From positions 1 through 32,541 of the forward strand of contig NZ_KB895402.1 in assembly GCF_000374825.1 (NCBI RefSeq): a stretch of DNA of 32,541 bases. The letters are read 5' to 3'. A program made the position numbers and the translations under genes. The notes under the pieces were generated by a model. That model made no database searches and had not been told where the DNA came from. It saw only the letters and a program-made list of their open reading frames with translations. Shown piece after piece: positions 1 through 6,080 of the stretch (position 1 is its first letter; every line of letters starts with the position of its first letter). The stretch is from Paenibacillus sanguinis 2301083 = DSM 16941. GTDB lineage: Bacteria; Bacillota; Bacilli; Paenibacillales; Paenibacillaceae.

Positions 1-189
1 CTTGACTATCCGGTATTAGCTAACGTTTCCGCTAGTTATCCCAGGCTTACAGGCAGGTTGCCTACGTGTTACTCACCCGTCCGCCGCTAAGTGATTCGGG
101 AGCAAGCTCCCCAATCACTCCGCTCGACTTGCATGTATTAGGCACGCCGCCAGCGTTCGTCCTGAGCCAGGATCAAACTCTCCAATAAA
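1..189 (-). rRNA. rrs: 16S ribosomal RNA, 5' end (partial)
   Basis: Read on the minus strand, this is the first ~189 nt of a small-subunit rRNA. The universal AGAGTTTGATCCTGGCTCAG stretch lies at 162-181, followed by GACGAACGCTGGCGGCGTGC and GGCGGACGGGTGAGTAACACG. The mature 5' end is placed near 189 because Bacillota 16S begins around TTTATTGGAGAG, which is present; this end is good to a few bases. The gene runs off the left window edge, so its length and the rest of the rrn operon are not visible. The helix-6 region and the phrase GTAGGCAACCTGCCTGTAAG are typical of Paenibacillus-like 16S, which is the main taxonomic clue here. Confidence 0.97.
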
Positions 190-264
190 GGTGTTGTTTG
201 ACTTGCTCATGTAAACTTGCTGACGAGAACTTTCGTCCTCTTATTTCTTACTCACTCGTTGTTC

Positions 265-279
265 AGTTTTCAAAGATCA
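265..279 (-). promoter_or_regulatory. boxA-like antitermination element in rrn leader
   Basis: The minus strand reads TGATCTTTGAAAACT, close to the Bacillus rrn boxA (TGCTCTTTGAAAACT), followed by GAACAACGAG. It sits about 75 nt upstream of the 16S 5' end, inside the transcribed leader. In this family boxA binds NusB-S10 and protects rRNA transcription from termination. rpsJ, which encodes S10, is in the same window. Confidence 0.75.
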
Positions 280-322
280 ACCTGTTTTTTCTTCATCACC
301 GCGTTTCAGCGGCGACTTTTAT

Positions 323-352
323 AATATACCACAGGATTCGTTGTTTTTGCAA
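323..352 (-). promoter_or_regulatory. rrn promoter, proximal (sigma-A)
   Basis: The -35 TTGCAA (347-352) and -10 TATATT (323-328) are separated by 18 bases on the minus strand. An A/T-rich tract lies just upstream, as expected for an UP element. This is the promoter closest to the 16S gene, with a predicted start near 316. Confidence 0.7.
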
Positions 353-370
353 GAGTTTTTTAAAAAAACT

Positions 371-399
371 TATATAACTCTTTTTTACTCAATTTGTAA
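371..399 (-). promoter_or_regulatory. rrn promoter, middle (candidate)
   Basis: TTACAA (394-399) and TATATA (371-376) have a 17-base spacer on the minus strand. It lies about 47 bp upstream of the proximal promoter. Tandem promoters are usual for Bacillus rRNA operons. Confidence 0.45.
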
Positions 400-430
400 C
401 TCATCCCGCCCAAAGCAGGGACGAATGCTA

Positions 431-459
431 ATTTAACATAAGCTTCGCCCTGCCGTCAA
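431..459 (-). promoter_or_regulatory. rrn promoter, distal (candidate)
   Basis: TTGACG (454-459) and TTAAAT (431-436) have a 17-base spacer on the minus strand, just past the stop codon of the upstream 76-residue gene. The -10 matches only 4 of 6 consensus positions, so this is the weakest of the three rrn promoters. Confidence 0.35.
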
Positions 460-473
460 CTCCTAATTTCATA

Positions 474-704
474 TCAGGGCCTTGCTTGAGGGAGACGTAC
501 CCGAGGGGCATATTTTGATAGCTCCCGGGATGGAGCAAAACGGGCATACATCCGAAATACTGTTTTGTAACGGTTAGCAATCGCCTGACGTATATCCTGA
601 TCCAACCTCATATCGCTCATATCGAGTAACATCTCGTCTAATTCTTTTCTTAATACATAGTCCAATTCCTTGTATTCATGGTCGGTAAATAGCATACCCA
701 ACAT
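474..704 (-). CDS. Small hypothetical protein, 76 aa
   Basis: I do not recognise this protein. It is an acidic-to-basic, helix-rich, soluble-looking polypeptide with no signal peptide, membrane segment or cysteine. The first half is rich in Asp, Glu and Leu (DEMLLDMSDM) and the C-terminal third is basic and proline-containing (PRVRLPQARP). A good ribosome site, GAGGAG, lies 10 bases before the ATG, which supports real expression. It sits between the SpoIIM-like gene and the rRNA promoters, on the same strand as both, and its stop is about 15 bases from the distal rrn promoter. A possible sigma-G-like promoter lies ~115 bp upstream. Function unknown. Confidence 0.6.
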   Translation of the reverse strand: MLGMLFTDHEYKELDYVLRKELDEMLLDMSDMRLDQDIRQAIANRYKTVFRMYARFAPSRELSKYAPRVRLPQARP

Positions 705-817
705 AGCGCAACATCTCCTCGCTCAGCATAGTTATCCGGTACAAGCCACGGGGGAACGTCGTTGTCAATTATTACCCTCTTCCCGTAAGCCGGAACCAAC
801 CTGTAAAGGCGCTTTAA

Positions 818-848
818 TGGTATGCACATTTTTTGGGAAAATTATGAA
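818..848 (-). promoter_or_regulatory. Possible forespore (sigma-G-like) promoter
   Basis: On the minus strand TTCATA (843-848) and CATACCA (818-824) have an 18-base spacer. The sigma-G consensus is about TGAATA-N17/18-CATACTA, so 4/6 and 6/7 positions match. It would read toward the 76-residue gene through a ~115-base leader. The region is A/T-rich and chance matches are easy. Confidence 0.25.
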
Positions 849-875
849 TACAAAAGAAAAGTTTTAACCCACGAA

Positions 876-1451
876 CTAGGATGATACGCCTTCCATCAGA
901 TAGAAGGTTAAAGTACTTTCAACGATAGCGGCCACCAGCAGTAATATAACAATCCATACTGCACCGCGACCCAGACTAACAAAGAACTCCCGCCATTTCA
1001 CCGTCCGGTCGGAAGCCTCCCTCGCTCCAAGCTCGCCCAGGCTTTTCAAAGCTAAATAGCCAAATTGCATACCAAAACCCGCTGCCAGAAGTATTGCCGG
1101 AATCTCGATGATGCCGTGCGGCAGCAGTCCACGTACAATCATTTCCATCACATTTGCCCCGCCGGAGCCTGCATAGGCAACCACAAACCCCAATATGATG
1201 CCATTCATAAACAGAAAGAAAAATGGAATTACCCCCAGCAGGGCTCCTAGCAACATGATGGCTACGCTTTTGATTGCATTATTGGCGAATATAAAGAGGA
1301 AAAAGCTCATTTCCGGATTGTCCGAAGCTGCCAGGTTACGACTATGCTCACCCAAACGCTCAACTTCGGGCATCACCAGACCAGCTATGGAATCAACGTT
1401 ACTCGCTCCCACAAAAGCTCCCGCCGCAAAAATAATGAAAGCTATCAGCAT
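876..1451 (-). CDS. SpoIIM-family (DUF95) membrane protein, N-terminus disrupted or coupled
   Basis: This is a SpoIIM-family integral membrane protein. The signature LPHGIIEIPAILLAAGFG and the NNAIKSVAIMLLGALLG segment are characteristic, and about five hydrophobic helices are visible (near residues 1-18, 55-80, 82-98, 110-130 and 165-185). B. subtilis SpoIIM takes part in engulfment with SpoIID and SpoIIP, but the family also has non-sporulation members of unknown role, so the exact function is inferred only from family. The ATG at 1451 has no ribosome site. A perfect one (AAGGAGGAG) serves an ATG at 1501 that opens an 18-codon frame, MLSIRHFGRDIFRIEHPC, ending at a TGA that overlaps this ATG. 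That peptide looks like the missing N-terminus, so the gene may carry a 1-base frameshift, or the two frames may be translationally coupled. It diverges from pdaB. Confidence 0.8.
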   Translation of the reverse strand: MLIAFIIFAAGAFVGASNVDSIAGLVMPEVERLGEHSRNLAASDNPEMSFFLFIFANNAIKSVAIMLLGALLGVIPFFFLFMNGIILGFVVAYAGSGGANVMEMIVRGLLPHGIIEIPAILLAAGFGMQFGYLALKSLGELGAREASDRTVKWREFFVSLGRGAVWIVILLLVAAIVESTLTFYLMEGVSS

Positions 1452-1501
1452 GGATGTTCTATTCTAAATATGTCTCGACCAAAATGCCGGATGGACAACA
1501 T
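1445..1501 (-). CDS. 18-codon upstream frame of the SpoIIM-like gene (leader or displaced N-terminus)
   Basis: An ATG at 1501 follows AAGGAGGAGATAAA, the best ribosome site in this part of the window, and encodes MLSIRHFGRDIFRIEHPC before TGA. The stop overlaps the downstream ATG as ATGCTGA, so reinitiation is physically possible. The main SpoIIM-like frame is at -1 relative to this one and is closed by a TAG five codons before its ATG. Joining the frames by one added base near 1452 gives a continuous protein of about 208 residues. Confidence 0.5.
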   Translation of the reverse strand: MLSIRHFGRDIFRIEHPC

Positions 1502-1537
1502 TTTATCTCCTCCTTCAAGTGTTGTAGGGACAAGGAC

Positions 1538-1566
1538 GTCATAAAGCTTGGATAACCGCATACATT
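1538..1566 (+). promoter_or_regulatory. Candidate sigma-E promoter of pdaB
   Basis: GTCATAAA (1538-1545) and CATACATT (1559-1566) are separated by 13 bases. The sigma-E pattern is about GKCATATT-N13-15-CATACAHT; the -10 matches fully and the -35 at 6 of 8 positions. The predicted start, near 1573, leaves a ~50-base leader before the pdaB ATG at 1625. In B. subtilis pdaB is expressed during sporulation. Confidence 0.65.
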
Positions 1567-1624
1567 GTACAAGCGGACCAGTTCCATATCATTCATTCTG
1601 ATGAAGAGAGGGGCTTATTATTTC

Positions 1625-2434
1625 ATGAACAACTTCTTCTATGTCCTGAGCGGGAAGAAAATCAAGCGGTTTTTCTTTGTATTTGTTGCAGCCCTGTTTA
1701 CGGCCGGTATCATTTACGTAGAACAGGGACACGTGACTGTGTTCTCCGAGGAGGGTGCACCATCGGCCATCTATAGTGTATCCACAAGCAAAAAGGTCAT
1801 TGCCCTGACCTTCGATATCAGTTGGGGCGATACACGGGCTGAACCGATCCTTAAGGTGCTTAAGGATAAGAATGTGCAGAAGGCTACCTTCTTCTTGTCC
1901 TCACCGTGGAGTAAAACACATCCGCAAATCGTGCAGGCCATTCAGCAGCAGGGATATGAAATTGGCAGCCACGGTCATAAGCATGTCAATTACAGTAGTT
2001 TGAGTGACGAAGAAATACAGCAACAGCTTACCACCGCTCACACCATCCTGAGCGACCTGACCGGCAAAGCGCCGAATCTGCTTCGTTTACCCAATGGAGA
2101 TTTCGATAAGCGGGTGCTTCAGATCGCTGCGAAACAGGGTTATCAGGTCATTCAATGGGACACCGATTCCCAGGACTGGATGAACAAAGGCGTACAAACC
2201 ATCGTGGACCGTGTTATTAAGAAGGCCCATCCCGGCGATATCGTCCTGTTCCATGCAAGTGATTCCGTCAAGCAAACCCATGAAGCATTGCCGCTTATCA
2301 TCGACGAATTAAGAAAACAAGGCTACGAATTCGTCAGCGTGACTGATTTACTTCAAGAGGCCAGCGTTCAGGGCAATGAGGTCCGAGATCAAACCTGGCT
2401 GCAAGAGCAGATCAATACAGCGCTTGGCATGTAA
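1625..2434 (+). CDS. pdaB: Polysaccharide deacetylase PdaB (spore peptidoglycan)
   Basis: This is a NodB-type carbohydrate esterase of the PdaB group (269 aa). B. subtilis PdaB is needed to keep spores stable late in sporulation, probably by acting on cortex muramic acid. One N-terminal membrane anchor spans about residues 15-35 (FFFVFVAALFTAGIIYV), so the catalytic domain faces outside. The domain runs from about residue 65 to 240. Motif 1 is LTFDISWGD, the PdaB variant of the usual TFDDG, and the metal-binding motif 2 is SHGHKH. Motif 3 is LRLPNGDF, with proline where many family members carry RPP, and the C-terminal motif is IVLFHASDS. I chose the ATG at 1625 because it has GAGAGGGG upstream and aligns with the B. 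subtilis N-terminus; an upstream ATG at 1565 lies inside the promoter. The gene ends at a terminator shared with kbaA. Confidence 0.93.
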   Translation: MNNFFYVLSGKKIKRFFFVFVAALFTAGIIYVEQGHVTVFSEEGAPSAIYSVSTSKKVIALTFDISWGDTRAEPILKVLKDKNVQKATFFLSSPWSKTHPQIVQAIQQQGYEIGSHGHKHVNYSSLSDEEIQQQLTTAHTILSDLTGKAPNLLRLPNGDFDKRVLQIAAKQGYQVIQWDTDSQDWMNKGVQTIVDRVIKKAHPGDIVLFHASDSVKQTHEALPLIIDELRKQGYEFVSVTDLLQEASVQGNEVRDQTWLQEQINTALGM

Positions 2435-2445
2435 ACACGAAAACG

Positions 2446-2485
2446 AACAACGCCCAACATTTAAGACCGGGCGTTGTTTTGTTTA
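2446..2485. terminator. Bidirectional intrinsic terminator between pdaB and kbaA
   Basis: The inverted repeat AACAACGCCC (2446-2455) and GGGCGTTGTT (2469-2478) forms a 10-bp stem. On the plus strand it is followed by TTGTTTATTTT, a good tail for pdaB. On the minus strand a poorer T-rich tail follows, so it may also stop kbaA, whose stop codon is 5 bases away. Confidence 0.8.
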
Positions 2486-3067
2486 TTTTCGCGGCTTCAA
2501 AACCCGATGCAAAATTAAAATTTGATAGGCATTGCAGGCAAGCAAAGGTGCCAAAATCCAGGCCGTAGCTTGATTGACATTAATCTGCAGCACCCCCACC
2601 ATCTCCACAATCGTAAACGCCAGCATAAAAAACAAAGCAGGAATCCAGGCCGTAGCATTGGTAAGCTTGACCTTGTAATAAGCAGTGCCCAATGCAATTA
2701 ACAGCAGCACCACGCCCAGAATAAGATCAGACTTCCCACGCTCGCCCACCCCCATGAAGCTCCGGAAGAACATTAATTCCAGCAAGGCCAGAACAGCAAG
2801 CACCAATTGGATGTATTGCCATACTCTTTTTGAAAAAATGCCCGTCCCCATGTAATTGACCATTAAATAGGCAAAAAAGCCCATTTGCGAATAAACGCTG
2901 ACCATCACGCCAACACCGAGTAGAATTCCGATATTGACCAATACGTCCGTGATTCCCTTATACTGCACCGTATCCGTCCATTGTAACAGCAGACCAACAA
3001 CCAACGAACCTGCTGCACCAACGGCCAGCGTTGTCCAGAATAGATAAAGCCAATTTTTCAGGTTCAA
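2483..3067 (-). CDS. kbaA: KinB-signalling pathway activator KbaA
   Basis: KbaA is an integral membrane protein that B. subtilis needs for the histidine kinase KinB to feed the sporulation phosphorelay. This protein (194 aa) has about six hydrophobic helices; the loop SVYSQMGFFAYLMVNYMGTGIF and the helix YIQLVLAVLALLELMFFR match the family. The start is set at TTG 3067 because GGGGGTG lies 6 bases before it and the protein then begins MNLKNWLYLFWTTLAVG, which lines up residue for residue in length with the B. subtilis start. GTG codons at 3082 or 3076 are possible but lack a well-spaced ribosome site. The order pdaB-kbaA-gerD is that of B. subtilis, but here kbaA is convergent with pdaB and divergent from gerD. 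Confidence 0.88.
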   Translation of the reverse strand: MNLKNWLYLFWTTLAVGAAGSLVVGLLLQWTDTVQYKGITDVLVNIGILLGVGVMVSVYSQMGFFAYLMVNYMGTGIFSKRVWQYIQLVLAVLALLELMFFRSFMGVGERGKSDLILGVVLLLIALGTAYYKVKLTNATAWIPALFFMLAFTIVEMVGVLQINVNQATAWILAPLLACNAYQILILHRVLKPRK

Positions 3068-3140
3068 GCCATACACCCCCACTACCGAAATATTTTACCA
3101 ACGATCCCGGTAAAAAACTATGCCTTTCCCGCTTTTGGTC

Positions 3141-3170
3141 GGGATAAATCTGTCGCGAGTCTGCATACTA
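3141..3170 (+). promoter_or_regulatory. Candidate sigma-G promoter of gerD
   Basis: GGGATA (3141-3146) and CATACTA (3164-3170) have a 17-base spacer. The -10 is a perfect match to the sigma-G consensus and the -35 matches 4 of 6 positions (TGAATA). The predicted start, near 3177, is 11 bases before the gerD ribosome site. gerD of B. subtilis is a forespore, sigma-G gene. Confidence 0.7.
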
Positions 3171-3202
3171 ACCTTAGCAATAAGGATAAGGAGGAAGGGA
3201 CC

Positions 3203-3997
3203 ATGAAAGGGCGGGCTATCCGTTGGATTTTATGCTTCTTATGCGCATTTACTCTTCCGTTAGCAGCATGCGGTTCTGAACAAAGCTCCTCCTCTTCACA
3301 AGGCGGAAGCTATAAAGAAACCAAATCCATGGTGATTGACATCCTAAAGACGGATGAGGGCAAGAAAGCCATATATGAGGCACTAAGCACTCCTCAGAGC
3401 AGCGGTGGCGAAGAGGAAGGCGGTGGCTCCGGGGGCGGAAGCGGCGGAGGAGAAGAAGGACAAAATGGAGGGCAAGGTGGTCAAGGAGGGGGGACCATTG
3501 GGGTAAAAATGCTGCTGCCTTCCAACACTTCCAGCGAGGTGAGAATGGCGGTTAAGGAAACGATCACGTCTCCCGAATACAAAAAGGAATTTGAGAAGAT
3601 CATGACCGACCCGCAATTTGCCGGAGACTTTGCCAAAGCGATCAATTCTCAGAGCAAAGATCTGCATCTGCAGCTAATCAAGGACCCCACATATCAGAAA
3701 GCAATCTCCGAGATGATGAAATCTCCGGAAGTGATGAAGATTTTTCTGGATCTGACGAAAACCCCGGATTACCGCAAGCAATCCATGACAGTGATGCAAG
3801 AAGCGATGCAAAGCCCTTTATTCCGCATGGAAGTACTTGAACTATTGAAGACCGTTGTTCAGGAACAGCTTCTGCCGAAGGTGGAAAAGGAGCCCAAGAA
3901 AGAGGAACAAGGCGGTGGCGAGAAAGAAAGCGGTCAAAGCGAAGAAGAAGGCGGAGGAGGAGGAGAAAGCGGCAGCGGAGAAGGAGAATCGTCTTAA
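3203..3997 (+). CDS. gerD: Spore germination lipoprotein GerD, with Gly-rich insert and tail
   Basis: GerD is a lipoprotein of the spore inner membrane that clusters nutrient germinant receptors into the germinosome. This copy has a lipoprotein signal peptide with lipobox LAAC (Cys23). The core is recognisable: MVIDILKTDEGKKAIYEAL near residues 43-61, then helical segments with the repeated SPEYKKEF / DPTYQKAI / TPDYRKQS pattern over 105-230. It is 264 aa against about 185 in B. subtilis. The extra length is a Gly/Glu/Gln-rich insert (residues 66-97), placed between the conserved N-terminal motif and the helical core, and a Gly/Glu/Ser-rich tail (233-264). AAGGAGG (3188-3194) precedes the ATG. 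It is convergent with salA. The low-complexity parts are likely flexible spacers; a trimer-forming core is inferred from the B. subtilis family. Confidence 0.92.
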   Translation: MKGRAIRWILCFLCAFTLPLAACGSEQSSSSSQGGSYKETKSMVIDILKTDEGKKAIYEALSTPQSSGGEEEGGGSGGGSGGGEEGQNGGQGGQGGGTIGVKMLLPSNTSSEVRMAVKETITSPEYKKEFEKIMTDPQFAGDFAKAINSQSKDLHLQLIKDPTYQKAISEMMKSPEVMKIFLDLTKTPDYRKQSMTVMQEAMQSPLFRMEVLELLKTVVQEQLLPKVEKEPKKEEQGGGEKESGQSEEEGGGGGESGSGEGESS

Positions 3998-4023
3998 GAC
4001 TTCCCTACCTTCATCGCTGAAGC

Positions 4024-4057
4024 GCAAAAAAAGACTGGCCCCCACCGGGTCAGTCTT
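4024..4057 (-). terminator. Intrinsic terminator of salA
   Basis: On the minus strand, AAGACTG (4057-4051), a GC-rich loop and CAGTCTT (4037-4031) are followed by seven T residues. The salA stop codon (4052-4050) lies inside the stem, so gene end and terminator are fused. On the plus strand the tail is poor, so it should stop gerD less well. Confidence 0.8.
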
Positions 4058-5153
4058 CGCATTTCGCCATAATCGTTCGGGCCAAATCATCATAAAGTTG
4101 GCCAACGGAGCTTTGCACCTTGTAGACGGATGGGGAGAAGTCCGGTTCCGCGGGATGATTATCCGGCGCCCCAAGCGGAATTTGGGCCAGCAATTCAGTA
4201 TGCAACGCTTCTGCCAAACGCGCTCCACCCCCCCGCCCAAATACATATTCTTTCTCTCCGCATTTGGAGCATTCATAATAAGCCATATTCTCAACGACCC
4301 CCAGCACTTCATGTTCGGTGCGAATGGCCATCGTTCCCGCTCTGGCAGCTACAAAAGCAGCGGTTGCATGCGGGGTTGTCACGATGATCTCCCGGCTGTG
4401 GGGAATCATCTGATGAACGTCCAGGGCAATGTCCCCCGTTCCGGGCGGAAAGTCCAACAGCACGTAATCCAGATCTCCCCACCGCACATCACTGAAGAAC
4501 TGACGCAGCATTTTGCCCAGCATCGGTCCTCGCCAAATGACAGGGTTATTGTCCTGGATAAAGAATCCCATGGACATCACCTTTACGCCGAACTTTTCCA
4601 CCGGTAGAATCTCCCCTTCATCAACCGCCGGAGCTTCCTCAATCCCCATCATATCGGGAATACTGAAGCCATAGATATCAGCATCAATGAGTCCAACCTT
4701 CTTGCCCTGCCGCGCCAAGGATACCGCCAGATTCACCGTCACGGTGGATTTTCCGACGCCTCCTTTGCCGCTGGCCACGGCTATGAATTGCACGCCAGAC
4801 CTTGGATCAAGGATCGGCAGCTGTTCTAATCCTGCGCCATGCCCCTTAAGGGTGGAATGACGAGCTTCTTCATCTACAGACTCCGGACCCATTGCTGCTT
4901 CACGCTCTTGCTCAGACGCTTCGCGGACACGCAGATGCACATCCGGAATCCTCAGATTAGACAGCCGCTCGCGAATATCTCGCTCCACCTCAGCCTGTTG
5001 TTCACTATTCTTGTCTACACACAATACGGTTAACGATACTCTGTTTTCTTTAATCATGATATCGCGAATCCACTGCAAGTCCACCAGACTTAATCCGGTA
5101 AGCGGCTCCGCGACAGGCCGTAAGGCCGCTTGAAGTTGTTCCCTGGTTACCAA
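4050..5153 (-). CDS. salA: SalA, Mrp/NBP35-family ATPase
   Basis: This is an Mrp/ApbC-type P-loop ATPase. Residues 1-80 form a MIP18-like (DUF59) domain and the ATPase domain starts near residue 110, with the deviant Walker A GKGGVGKST, then LIDADIYGFSIPDMMG and DYVLLDFPPGTGD. The late motif CSKCGEKE is the CxxC that bridges an Fe-S cluster in Mrp proteins. Family members act as Fe-S carriers; in B. subtilis SalA instead indirectly raises extracellular protease production by repressing scoC, so either role is possible here. The start is set at TTG 5153 (MVTREQLQAAL) because GAGG lies 8 bases upstream; the alternative GTG at 5162 abuts that GAGG and cannot use it. It follows cwlD by 59 bases, as in B. 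subtilis, and a TGATATAAT extended -10 lies in that gap. Confidence 0.92.
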   Translation of the reverse strand: MVTREQLQAALRPVAEPLTGLSLVDLQWIRDIMIKENRVSLTVLCVDKNSEQQAEVERDIRERLSNLRIPDVHLRVREASEQEREAAMGPESVDEEARHSTLKGHGAGLEQLPILDPRSGVQFIAVASGKGGVGKSTVTVNLAVSLARQGKKVGLIDADIYGFSIPDMMGIEEAPAVDEGEILPVEKFGVKVMSMGFFIQDNNPVIWRGPMLGKMLRQFFSDVRWGDLDYVLLDFPPGTGDIALDVHQMIPHSREIIVTTPHATAAFVAARAGTMAIRTEHEVLGVVENMAYYECSKCGEKEYVFGRGGGARLAEALHTELLAQIPLGAPDNHPAEPDFSPSVYKVQSSVGQLYDDLARTIMAKCED

Positions 5154-5203
5154 TAACAGCACCTCGACTTTATCAGATAATGGACGGGTTCAGAATAATA
5201 TTT

Positions 5204-5212
5204 ATTATATCA
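5204..5212 (-). promoter_or_regulatory. Possible extended -10 promoter of salA
   Basis: The minus strand reads TGATATAAT: a perfect -10 (5204-5209) preceded by TG one base upstream. No good -35 is present 17 bases further up (CGGCAC). It overlaps the stop codon region of cwlD and would give salA expression independent of cwlD. Confidence 0.4.
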
Positions 5213-5989
5213 TTACCTGACATCTTGTGCCGGGGATTGTCCTTTCTCACCGGACGAATATCGCAAAATCCCCTGATAAATAGACGCGGCTACCTTCCGC
5301 TGATAAGCCTCATTACCAAGCTGACGTGCCTCTTCAGGATTGGAGAGGAATCCGACTTCAACCAGCACCGAGGGAATTTTGACTGTTTCCAGCAGATATA
5401 CCTTCTTGTCCGCTGGCTTGGCAACCCGATCGGTGTTCTCCAAATTTCGGGTCAGTTCTTCCTGAATCATGAGAGCCAATACTGGATTATCAGCATGATT
5501 GGGATAATAGAAGGTTTGGGCCCCACGCCAGCGCGGGGAGGGGATGCTATTCATATGTATACTCACTAACAGATTAGCTTGCTGTTCCTCTACAAACCGG
5601 ACTCGGGTCTTGAGATCCTCTGTTTTGCGCTTACTATATCCTTGTGTATTAGGAGCAGCAAGATCCTTGTCCTCTTCCCGGGTCATCACAACAATAGCCC
5701 CTGCCTGCTGCAAATAATCACGAAGATAAAGGGACACAGCCAAATTAATATCCTTCTCAATCAGCCCCTCACGACTGCTTGCTCCTCCATCTGGCCCGCC
5801 ATGGCCTGCATCCAGGACAATGACCTTCCCGGCGAGCGGGAGGCTCCAATACTTCCACGCCTTTTGGGCAGGCGCCTGATATAGAACAATACCAATGACC
5901 AGCACCATGAGTAAAGCACCCAAACCAGCCAGCTTGATATGACTTAAAGAAATCCACACCGTCACTTGTTCCCGATCCCGTTCACGCAT
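5213..5989 (-). CDS. cwlD: Germination-specific N-acetylmuramoyl-L-alanine amidase CwlD
   Basis: CwlD is a zinc amidase (Amidase_3) that strips the peptide side chain from muramic acid in the spore cortex. A deacetylase (PdaA) then forms muramic-delta-lactam, the mark read by germination lytic enzymes. The protein (258 aa) has one N-terminal anchor (IKLAGLGALLMVLVIGIVLY, near residues 17-36) and then the catalytic domain. Zinc and catalytic residues are visible in LDAGHGGPDGG (His), the Glu of LIEKDIN, SIHMNS (His) and VEVGFLSNP (Glu). I chose ATG 5989 because AGAGAGGTGG lies about 9 bases before it; an in-frame ATG at 6049 lies inside the candidate sigma-E promoter. Sat is 91 bases upstream on the same strand, salA 59 bases downstream. 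Confidence 0.93.
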   Translation of the reverse strand: MRERDREQVTVWISLSHIKLAGLGALLMVLVIGIVLYQAPAQKAWKYWSLPLAGKVIVLDAGHGGPDGGASSREGLIEKDINLAVSLYLRDYLQQAGAIVVMTREEDKDLAAPNTQGYSKRKTEDLKTRVRFVEEQQANLLVSIHMNSIPSPRWRGAQTFYYPNHADNPVLALMIQEELTRNLENTDRVAKPADKKVYLLETVKIPSVLVEVGFLSNPEEARQLGNEAYQRKVAASIYQGILRYSSGEKGQSPAQDVR

Positions 5990-6026
5990 TAAAAAAAGCC
6001 ACCTCTCTCCCTTCATGACATTACTC

Positions 6027-6056
6027 ATGATATGGGACAAGGTGGACAAATATGAC
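6027..6056 (-). promoter_or_regulatory. Candidate sigma-E promoter of cwlD
   Basis: On the minus strand GTCATATT (6049-6056, a full sigma-E -35 match) and CATATCAT (6027-6034, 6 of 8 matches to CATACAHT) are 14 bases apart. It lies between sat and cwlD and would start transcription near 6020, about 30 bases before the cwlD ATG. cwlD is a sporulation gene in B. subtilis. Confidence 0.55.
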
Positions 6057-6080
6057 TCGTTATTGCAATATAAAGCACTG

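Noticed and set aside
670..867. 65-codon plus-strand open frame upstream of the 76-residue gene
   Set aside because: No ribosome site; it overlaps the start and leader of a better-supported minus-strand gene.
1565..1624. Longer pdaB start at the ATG at 1565
   Set aside because: It lies inside the sigma-E -10 box, has no ribosome site, and the ATG at 1625 matches the family N-terminus.
3093..3115. TTTTACC/GGTAAAA inverted repeat in the kbaA-gerD gap as a known operator
   Set aside because: The 7-bp repeat is real but matches no operator I can name, and no clear kbaA promoter places it.
3855..4607. 250-codon plus-strand open frame overlapping gerD and salA
   Set aside because: It is an out-of-frame shadow of the gerD tail and the antisense of salA; it crosses the salA terminator.
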